The notes beneath the pieces are model-generated. The model was not told the origin of the DNA, did no database searches, and worked only from the letters and a program-made list of their open reading frames with translations. Source: Anthostomella pinea (Eukaryota; Ascomycota; Sordariomycetes; Xylariales; Xylariaceae). From it: a stretch of DNA of 64,000 bases. How positions within the stretch are numbered: the first letter of the stretch is position 1; each line of letters opens with the position of its first letter. This document shows, in pieces, positions 55,361 to 64,000 of this stretch. Location: contig CAUWAG010000010.1 in assembly GCA_963556695.1 (NCBI GenBank), forward strand, positions 3,658,001 to 3,722,000, in the 5' to 3' direction. The position numbers and the translations under genes were made by a program.

Positions 55361-56774
55361 GGTTTTGTTCTGGGGCGTTTGGGGAGCGTGTGTTTTTCTG
55401 CACATGGTAACGGGGTCTACATGGAGTTTGCTGAAAAGGATCTGGCGTTTGAATAGAGTCATGGTGGTTCAATGTTTTGGAGCTGGTGTAGATTGAGGAA
55501 CGGTTCTTGGTTCGGTGGAGTGTCGGCCCCTGTTTCGACGGCTGGCTTGTACGAGTATGTAAATGTAGCATATTAGAATCCTATCTCTGTGCGTAAAAAT
55601 TAGCGATACGTACAAGTAAGAATAAGAAGTCCTGACATGTTGTCTGTCAACCGTACTCGGCTCATAGGGCGATGGTCTAGGGGAAGGTCTTCGTTAGTTT
55701 CACGCCCCTTTCGAAACGAATTTCACAGTCTTGGCCACTCGGTAGAATCTCAGCACGCGGACCTTGGATGTCATCGCTCAGTTCGATGTCGATGGCTCCC
55801 GGTCCCATGTTGGGTTTAGGCGGGCGGGCAACTGTCTGGTTGATGACTTTCCGCGAATGCTTCAACACGTTGTCTAGCACCAGTTAGTTAGTCGAGTACC
55901 GAGAGGGCTCCCGGATAGAATTCAAGGAATAGTTTCGGGGCGCTGCTTGATTAGAGTGGCGGAATCTTCGTATCCTTTTCCTTTCGACTTTGCGTAACAC
56001 CTGTGTAAGCCGAAGAACTACGACGTGGCCTCGGAAGCCTATCACGAGAAATGGCTATGCGGTGATAGCAGATTATAATTTATGGACGAGCTGCGGGTTG
56101 TGTCTGTTTAAGAGTAACCGAGATATACCGTTCAAGATTAACCGAGATATAACTTGACAAGCTCGAGGTGCAACCAACCGCGCGGGAACAAGACAACATG
56201 GCAATAGTTTTCGCGGAGGAGAATGATGACTAGGGACACTTTCCAGCGTATCGAATCAGTGTGGGAGCGGTCCCCGGTATTTACAGGCGTTGCCGCCTCG
56301 GAAGCAGGGCTCGGACAGGTATCGAGCCGGAGAAGGTGTGTCAGATCATATTGGAAATGATTTCGAGAATAATGCAGTGTGCTGCAGGAAAGTCAGTCGG
56401 GGATGGGAAAAATCCAAAAGCCTAACTGAAAGTCATGACTGCTGAATCATCAGTACCCAACCTTGTTGCTGCTTTCGCTGCCTATAGACATCAGAGCTCC
56501 CCTGTTTCGAAACAACCACCTGGCGAAGTTAGGATTCATGCTGAGCCCCTGTGACGAGTGCGAGAGGTGCCAGTGGGTAAATCATGTCAGCCCGGGATCA
56601 TAGTGTAACTCTGTACGAGCTATAGCTTTGGCATTGGTACCGCGACCCGATATCCTACAACTGGGTGCAGCGATGATATGTCCTGGTTGACGAGATCACT
56701 CCATTTAGCATACACCCTTAATGCTGTACACTGAAGTCTCATCTTTTACCAACAATGTGGTCCGCTCCACCACA
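55361..56774. other. Intergenic, about 1.4 kb
   Basis: A 67-codon minus-strand frame at 55677-55880 starts with a non-ATG codon and has no known similarity. Otherwise nothing stands out up to the RNase H copy 2 stop at 56775. Confidence 0.35.
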
Positions 56775-57912
56775 TCAGATACACAGCCCCTCGAGATCCG
56801 TCCACTCCTCCACCTCGTCTTCCTTCGCTGCCGCCTCTGCAGCCGCATTCGCGACTGTGTTCCAACCGCTAGGAATGAGCCAAGACTGAACTGACAAGCC
56901 TTCGTCTTCCAGTCTCTCCACCTCACCAAGGAACGTCTCCCAGTAGTCATAATGCTTGTTTCTGCGGAGCGGGTTTTTCTTCCGTCCCTTCCAGATCTTC
57001 CTCTTGAGGTCATCAGTGTTGCGACCGTATACATACTCCGAGTCCGTGGCGATGACAGCGGAAGTGAAGCCCTCGTCTGCCCAGCCCCGGAAGCGTAGGG
57101 CAGCAATAACCGCGCGGAGCTCCGCTCGGAAGATGTTTGGCTGGTTATCGTCGCCGAATGGGCCTTTCTTCTCCAGACGACCCGACACCACCTGCGGCTG
57201 CCCTGCGAGACCGGGGCCATGAACGAAAGCCCAGCCTTTACCGCGGCCGTTTTTCGCGCGCGCGCCACCGGTGAATAGGAGGAATTTCTGAGGGTCCCGA
57301 TGATGAATGTAACTATTTGGCCTGTTAGCATTGCTGTGGTCCGTCGGCATGTCTGAACCTTGCATACCCAGTAGTCCGCGTAGAGGTAGCCCGGCCAGGG
57401 AACAGCTCAGTTGGGGTATCAGAAGCATTGAATGGGCAGACAAGCTTAGGAAATACTCGGCCGGTACCGCGTCTCTTCTCAGGGCACGACCAAGCGAGGG
57501 GCTGCGGCGGAGTTTCAGGCTCGCTTTCAGCAAGTGCAAGCGCGGCCTCTGCACGCTTGCGGGCCAGGGAGTTGGGATGCTGGTATCGAGGGGGGCCGGT
57601 TGCTTGAACACTGGTGTTGCGAGCGGCGGTAACAGCCAATCCGGCGTCGATAGCTGCTTCTTTCTTACTACTGTTCTTCTTGCGGTGGGTTTTTTGCTTT
57701 AATCCGTGCTTTTCTCCTTCTTTTTCGTTACTTAGGCCATCGTCGTTGGTGAGGTTGTAGTCCGTGCAACATGCCGCACAAGTGATGAGACCACGCGAAG
57801 TGCAGACAAGTTGGCCATCCGGCAGCCTGCAGGGTCCCTTCTCTTCATCGCTGCTCGAGCCGGGTTCAAGAGGGTATAGGCCTTGAGCAAGGTACCATCA
57901 GAGAGGAGGCAT
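56775..57912 (-). pseudogene. RNase H-like gene copy 2, early stop, altered catalytic residues
   Basis: Same architecture as copy 1, on the opposite strand. Exon 1 runs from an ATG at 57910-57912, but codon 5 is TGA (57898-57900). Downstream it reads WYLAQGLYPLEPGSSS, the Cys-rich segment (GPCRLPDGQLVCTSRGLITC, then AACC), and RRGTGRVFP. After a short intron (about 57315-57361) the RNase H part is open: YIHHRDPQKFLLFTGGA, KGWAFVHGPGLAGQPQVV, FRAELRAVIAALRFRG, IATDSEYVYG and TVANAAAEAAAK. Two of the four acidic positions are changed: TDGA is TGGA and the final ADxA-type Asp is Asn. A downstream ATG could give a truncated product, but it would lack normal RNase H catalysis. Confidence 0.72.
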
Positions 57913-58291
57913 GGTGATGGGTTTGATGCCAAGAAGTTTGGTCGGGTGAAGGGTCGATGGGCACAAAAGGAAACGGGAATGTAAGTCTGCAAGACATGGA
58001 GACTGATAAGATAATGTGCACTGTTGCTATGCCGCAGTATGCACTGTCAGTTGCCCTAGAACCCCGTGTTCTGTGTGCGGTGTGCTTGGGCGGGTGTTAG
58101 GGTAGTCGTCTGGGTTACGGTTGGTTCTGACAATCCTTAACGCCGTACACATGGCTACATGTAGTAACCATTAAATAGAAAAATTGGGGGTCTTGATGAT
58201 TCAATCTCTGATGAGTTCGTATCAAGTACAACTTCCTCTGCAAGCTCCGTAAGGTATGCGCTCCCCTCAAAAAGAACATACTGCATACTCC
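57913..58291. other. Spacer between RNase H copy 2 and XPR1-like gene
   Basis: 379 bp that should include the RNase H copy 2 promoter and the 3' end of the XPR1-like gene. No other feature. Confidence 0.4.
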
Positions 58292-61200
58292 CTACTTATG
58301 ATCATCATCACTCCTCTCACCCCGAACCAAGCCCACAGCCCTTCGGACCTCCATCCGCTCATCAAGCATACTGCCAGTCTCATCGTCATCGTCCTCATCC
58401 TCGTCACTCCGAACATCCTCCGCAGACTCCGCTTCGGCGTCAATAGTCGGCTCTGCCGGTCGTCTCTTCTTCTCGAAGTCCTGCTTGTGCGCATCTGCCA
58501 TGATCCCCCTTATGGACTTGGCTCTGGTCAATTGGAATGTCTTTCGTCTGCGCAGTCCCTCAACGTCGCGGGGCGGAGCCTCGTCAGGTGCCGTTCCGGC
58601 CCCTTGTGCTCGGGCCTGAACAGAAGCCCCGGCTGGGTTGACATCGGCGCCACTGGCGACTGCGCGTTTGCTCGGCTCTTGCTCGGTCGAACTTGCACGC
58701 TCAACTAGTGGTTCATGCTCAAAGTGGTAGGGTAGAGGCAAATCGCGGCTTGCTTTGTACTGAGACACGTTGCCGCAGTGCTCGTTCTCCACGCGGAGCA
58801 GTGCCCACATGCCACGGCGAACTGCCTCGGCCAGCGCGACAAGAAACGACACATAAGTGCTGTGCTGTTTGTCATATGTGAAGATCGCATAGAAGATCCA
58901 GCCGAACCGAAGGATCGGGTCAATGATCATAATGGCATAGTACACCCAGCGCCGCTTCAACGCTAAGATATCTCGCAAGAAGCGGTGCTGGGAATCTTGT
59001 TGGAGTAGGGAGAAATCCATAAACAGATCCCAGATTGCTAAGCTTATGTCAGATGCGTCCCAAAATGTGGAGGTAGATCGAAATGCACTTACACGTATAG
59101 ATAGAGTTGATGGTAGCAACAGTGACGAACAGTGCCAGGTTGGTATGGTTGCCGTTTATGCGATACAACGACAGTATGATGGCAGTCAGGATAGTCGCGC
59201 CGTACTTACCGCAGTTGACAAGGTGCGGAAAGACGTTCTTGGTATCGTAATATCGGCGTAGGCACTGTAAAGCACGCCAAATGGGCGGCAGGGCAGTAAA
59301 GAAGCCTAGCAAGCGAGAATGGTTCGAGTTGCACTGAGGGGGGTTGTTCCAATAGTGTGCATAGAGACAGAAGAACAGCTCTACATTCTGTCTCCAACGT
59401 TAGCCATGCAGGGCGAAACAGTAGTTGTAAACGGTATCGCTTCGACTTACAGCGGTTGAGTATGTTAACGAGCAATAGATGTCGCCCAAAAAGAAATCCC
59501 GAAATTCGACGGGGTACAGACCGGCGAAGAAGAGCCGATACTATCATGAGTTAGCATATAGCCTCAATGCTAGAGATGGCATACTCACATGCGAATACGC
59601 AAACCATTGGCGGCTTCGATGATACAGGATTGGAGCGGGGAGCAGGATGATGATCAATGAGATGAACACCAGGATGACTGGATAGTAAAGAAAAAGCTCA
59701 TCGCCTCCGACTCCGCTAAAGTTCACCCAGAAGAACACCCCGAAGAGCAGCAGGAATAAGCTTGGGAAGCTTGCTAGTTGTCTCCAGTCCAGGCTGTGGC
59801 GGGTATCGAATTCGAAAATGAAGGGGTAGTTGACCCTGTTTCCTCTCCATATGTAGCAGTCAATGCAGAAGAGGGCAAAAAGGAAGACCATCAGGAAGTA
59901 GCCGCCGTATATCTGCAACAGGTAGCTAGTCCGTTGTCGGATTACCGGATCTGGGTCGAAGAGCATTTGGACACCATAGACCAATCCTTGAACCGCGAAC
60001 ACGGCGCCGATGCCAATGAATAGTCCATTGCGGAATGCAATACCAGACTCGTCGCTCGGTGGTCGGTTCACGCGACGGAGCTTTCCTGCAGCAAGCTTGC
60101 GGTTCCCCTTCTCGAAGTATCTTGCGTAGAGATCCTCAACAGCCCTGATATGACCATCGATGATGTCACTGTTGACGAACCACGACTTGCCGACCTTCTC
60201 GTTCATATATCGGTAGGGCGGGCGAGCATTGACTGTCTTGTCGTACTTCTTGTTGAGCTTTCGAAACGCTGTTCGATTCAATAGGGCGTATGACTTGAGC
60301 AGCTCTAGTCCGCGGTAGAACTCCTGTAGCGCTAGCTTCAGCTTGCGCTTTGCTGTCTTGTAGGGTACACTGTGGTCATGTGGTCTCCTGGTGTAGTCGC
60401 GCCTTTCATCCCCTCCCATACCTCCTATTATGGGGGTCGGTACCATGCCCACAAAGGCTTTCGAGTTCTCACCAGGCTTGAAGATTTTTGCCTTGATTGG
60501 ATTGATCCAGTTTTGAGCGCCATCGTAGCCAGTAGCCTTTCGGCTCGCCTCGTGGGCCTCTGCAACCTCATGTTCTTTGTGACGTTTCATATCAGCTAGC
60601 TCTTGAGTACGCCGGTTTCGCATCTCGTGTAGCTGCTCTCGCAAGGCTGTCAAGCGATGACCTGCCTGTTCCTCTTTTTGGCGATAAAATGTGTCGACCT
60701 TGTTGAGCTCGCTGTCTAGAAAGTCGAAGAACTCCCTTTCCCGTTGTCGTATCGTATCCAGCGCCTGCAGGTCGTAGCCAAACTTGGTACTCTCAGCCGG
60801 ACCCGGCTGCTGGCCCGCGGAGAAGAAACGACGGAGCCGGCCTGGCGATGCAGTCTGCTGGGACAATGTGCTAGAACGGGGAAGAGTAGCCGCTTGGAGG
60901 CCTCTAGGAACAGTCGGCTCCATAGACACACTACGCTGCATGGCCGAACGACTGACTGACTGGCGCAACATATCCGTAGAATTCGGTGCTACTTCGCTGG
61001 TATGCGACGGCACACGTATTGCTGGAGCTGGCAGCTCAAACATTGTGCGGCTGTCATGCTTGGCCAGATGCGATTCGGGCGGCGGCGTAGCCACGAAGCT
61101 TCCATAGCTTCCCTCGTTGCCCGGCAATCGGGTCAGCGAGTGACGCTCCGTAGGTACCGGCATCGCAACAGGACCCGTCCGTGCTGTGCGACCCATGGGT

Positions 61201-61576
61201 GCCGGGCTGGTCCGCAAGGGGCCATCATCGTCACCTGAATCTTCGGAACTTGGTCCTCTGGTAGCACTTTGTTGGCGGTAGGATAAGGGACTCGGACGAT
61301 GAGGCTGGTTCTCGCGTGGCGGCCAGTCACCTTTTCGGCCCGTTCCCCGTGGCGTTCCACTTGCCCGGTTGATAGCCCGTGCCACGCCCTTGACATACTT
61401 CTTCCCAGCCTTGTAGTTGAGATATTTGATCCTCCATTCTTTCGGTGTGCGGCCAACGGTCAGCGCTGGTCACTCTGCTCGGGGGTGTCTCATACATCGT
61501 AGGGGGCGTGTAGAGACATCTGATTGGACAACTCACCTGGGACAAGATCCTGCTCCAGCTCTTTGGCGAATTTCAT
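58292..61576 (-). CDS. SPX-EXS phosphate exporter, XPR1/SYG1 family
   Basis: Five exons: 61576-61537, 61438-59589, 59540-59451, 59387-59093 and 59037-58292, giving 1,006 residues with consistent phases. The first 40-nt exon supplies the SPX start MKFAKELEQDLVP, joined to EWRIKYLNYKAGKKYVK. SPX continues after a long Ser/Pro insert with REREFFDFLDSELNKVDTFY and FRKLNKKYDKT, whose Lys residues are the usual inositol pyrophosphate contacts. Several membrane helices and an EXS domain follow: FAGLYPVEFRDFFLGDIYCS, LPPIWRALQCLRRYYDT, INSIYTSIWDLFMDF, and FLRDILALKRRWVYY. The tail is acidic and disordered. Family members export phosphate across the plasma or Golgi membrane and sense phosphate status through SPX. 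The C-terminal half is intact. Confidence 0.93.
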
Positions 61577-64000
61577 GACGTCAGCCCCTGAGCCGCAATT
61601 GCGACTGACGACGGCCACTCAGTCCCGACCGGAGTCAATGTAATTGAGTGCTGTGCAGTGAGTGTGTGAAAAGGTGATGTGAAAACAGACAACCTGTGCT
61701 TCTGCTCAAGACGTTGAAGTCTGAGATTGGCCGAGGAATTCTCAAAGCAATTGCCACTGGCGCATTCTTTGACTTCGCAAAAACGGGAAGATGATGTGTG
61801 GTCCGTGGTCCGTCCTGACTGCTCAGCTGCCCAGTGAGTGATCAGGAGTGATCGCCAATTGGACGGACGGCATCTCCGGTGCCTTTGGTGGGGTACCCCT
61901 GAGCTAACCTAATATAGTAAGTACTAGTCTCCAAACGTATCCACTTTCCCCCTGGGCCTTATGTATTAGAGACCACGGCAGCACGGGTCTAGACTTGACA
62001 CTATCCACTGATCCGACACTTCCACTCCCCTATTCGAGCCAGCACACTGTCACTCATCGATGTGATGGCTCTCAAAGCGCTTGCACTTCTTACCGCGGTC
62101 TGACTATTCATCGCCATGCGTTAAGCCCTAAGCTGGAAGCCTGCTCGAATTTGTGACGGGCTGCCTTTTGCGCCTGGAGGGCCGGCACACTACCGCAACA
62201 CGTATCGGGAGTATCGCCTATCAAATGGAACAGGTTTTCCACCCGTATCCGATTCTTCTGAACTGTGGATTTTAGGGGGACGAGGTGAGAGTTCTCGATT
62301 CCCCGGGTCTGCGGCAGCTGATGGGGACAAGGGCTGCCTCGGGCTCTGTATCGCAAAGCCAACCTAGATAGTATATCTGTTTTCATAGCTTTTCGGCCCG
62401 GTCAGCTGATTCAGGCGACGTCGTACACCTAGAAGAAGCTGGATGTGTAACAGTTCGTCAAAGAGCTTGAAGAAGAAAAATAAGAAAAATCGTAGGGCTA
62501 TGAGAAGCGTAAAGCTGGTCTTTATTCGAACCTAGTTCTAAGAACGCCTAGGTACCTCTTACTTACCAGGGAGTTGGACATGAGAGAAGCCACTATCGAT
62601 AGGCGCAGGTGTTGCAATATATTGGCTCTTTTACTGGTAGCTACGGGCATCGTGCTGTGTCAAGGTGACACCTGTATAACCTCATCTGCAATATATGAAC
62701 TGAGCAGAGGAAATGAGCCCGTGCTGGATTGCTGGACTATACCCTACGAAAGAGATTTATTCACATTCCGCGTTCCTCCGCTTTTGGGCTTTATATACTT
62801 TGCCCATCGTATGGCTATGGACAAGACCTTCAGCGCCTCAATCGGCGGAATCGGTAATGCTTCATGTGGAAGATACTACATTCAAAGAGACCGGATGGAA
62901 GCTGGGCATGCTATTGTCCACGTTTTCGTTTCAATGTGATTCTTAAAGAACTTACGCTTGCACCTAGAGATTTAAGACTTGCACATTATTTTCAGCCAAC
63001 ATTGGACTTTTGGGGAGGTTGGTTGGCTGGTTGGTTGCAGTCTTTAACGAAGCTGCGTAGTAGCATTCCAGCACCAATGACCATGGCCACAGGGGCGATG
63101 GGACGTGACAAGCGGTCCAGCACCATCTACCTGTGCTAGCTGCGTACATGGTATGATGAAGGCTCCCGACGTCAATTCAAACCTCCGTCAGGGTGAGGGT
63201 ATCAGGGCCTCTAGTCCACTTGTTGTAGGACTTACAGGACAGCGTTTCGTTGTTCCTTACCGCTGTATATGCCAGCGTGTGGGATATGGGTGTCGGTTAC
63301 GTCTCAGCAGGGCTATGTGAGAGTGTGGGTTGGTTATCGATCACAGCACGAATGTGCTGGCCTCTTGCTGCCCAGATCTTTAGGGAGGCCGGTCTTGATG
63401 ACGCTTTCACACGAGGTCCGAGGATGGATGGCGAAGTGTACCTAACGTACGAGCATCTCGATTCACCGACCAACTGAATGTATTCGCATGGGTAGAGAAA
63501 AGTTGGGCCGCTGATTTATTATTGAGAGGACATGCAATTGTAATATGATGTAACTCCTAATCCGATATGCAGTAGATAAATGCGTGAGCGCCGGTGTAAA
63601 TTTTATGAACCCAATGCTCCACCACGATCAACGCGGACCTCGCTCCCGATGTTCACTATATCCGTTAGCTATGTTACCATACTTCACTCCTGACCTCAAT
63701 GGCCGTTCACTCACGGTATTTCGACTCGATTTGCCTTGTATGTTGACAGTGAACTCGTTGCGTTTCAGCTTCTCGAATGTCAGCACTTCTCCAGTTGAAC
63801 AGTGCGTCAGCACGTGACTTTGCTTTGCGGCTCTCTATCGTACCTTAACAGAGTATTGGCCAGGGTAATTGGAGTCAAGGTATTCCTTTAGTCGGTTGGA
63901 GCTTACTCTCGACGCCGAGAAGGACATGGACCGCGTTCCATTCTCGCCGGGCTGCGAAAACGACGGCGTCACGGCGGTCTGCGAGCCGTGTTGTCTTGGC
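61577..64000. other. Terminal 2.4 kb, no firm gene
   Basis: The first few hundred bases should be the XPR1-like promoter. A 120-codon frame at 62580-62939 has a hydrophobic stretch after a basic start (RRCCNILALLLVATGIVL) that resembles a signal sequence, but the rest is not recognisable. The last 100 bases have a GC-rich, coding-like character on the plus strand and may belong to a gene beyond the window. Confidence 0.35.

Noticed and set aside
54410..55462. 350-codon minus-strand frame
   Set aside because: Antisense shadow of the PAF-acetylhydrolase-like gene, whose catalytic motifs are clear.
55677..55880. 67-codon minus-strand frame
   Set aside because: Starts with a non-ATG codon and matches nothing known; could be chance.
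62580..62939. Small secreted-protein-like frame
   Set aside because: A hydrophobic N-terminal stretch alone is weak evidence; the remainder has no cysteine pattern or repeat supporting an effector.

Overview
The window looks like chromosomal DNA of a filamentous ascomycete (Pezizomycotina). Genes carry short 50-100 bp GT-AG introns. Families are typical of these fungi: an UstYa-type protein, a DUF1996 secreted protein, serine carboxypeptidase, an AMID-like flavoprotein and an auxilin. Gene-rich DNA alternates with extremely AT-rich blocks. Two pogo/Fot1-type transposons are decayed mainly by G:C to A:T change, as expected of RIP. I cannot name the species. Exon joins were worked out by hand from frame, splice sites and family motifs; UTRs are not called.

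Layout. 1-2.65 kb: no gene, with an AT-rich block. 2.65-9.63 kb (minus): a 1,338-residue single-pass membrane protein and a DUF1996 secreted protein. 9.6-15 kb: no convincing gene. 15.0-16.8 kb (minus): secreted serine carboxypeptidase. 17.4-20.3 kb (plus): auxilin/Swa2-like UBA-TPR-J protein. 20.6-22.7 kb: a broken UstYa-family gene divergent from a small secreted repeat precursor, which looks like a decayed fungal RiPP locus. 23-26 kb (minus): an RRM-like gene and a relic paralogue fragment. 27.4-29.3 kb (plus): MFS sugar transporter. 29.8-31.2 kb: two tiny membrane ORFs. 31.7-38.6 kb: a tRNA-like gene, transposon copy 1 with an LTR-like insertion, an AT-rich block, and transposon copy 2. 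39.7-40.9 kb: AMID-like oxidoreductase. 41.8-42.3 kb: probable solo LTR.

42.5-57.9 kb is bounded by two inverted RNase H-like pseudogenes that share an unrecognised Cys-rich N-terminal domain. Between them lie an alpha/beta hydrolase, an SDR, a cytochrome P450 with a 22-nt microexon, an M18 aminopeptidase and a PAF-acetylhydrolase. The hydrolase, SDR and P450 are adjacent and could act in one small-molecule pathway, but nothing in the sequence proves it. 58.3-61.6 kb (minus) is an SPX-EXS phosphate transporter (XPR1/SYG1 family). The last 2.4 kb shows no convincing gene.

The most interesting item is the repeat precursor at 22416-22698: signal peptide, dibasic sites and three near-identical copies of a core ending WLW. 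It lies head-to-head with an UstYa-like gene, and both carry in-frame stops.
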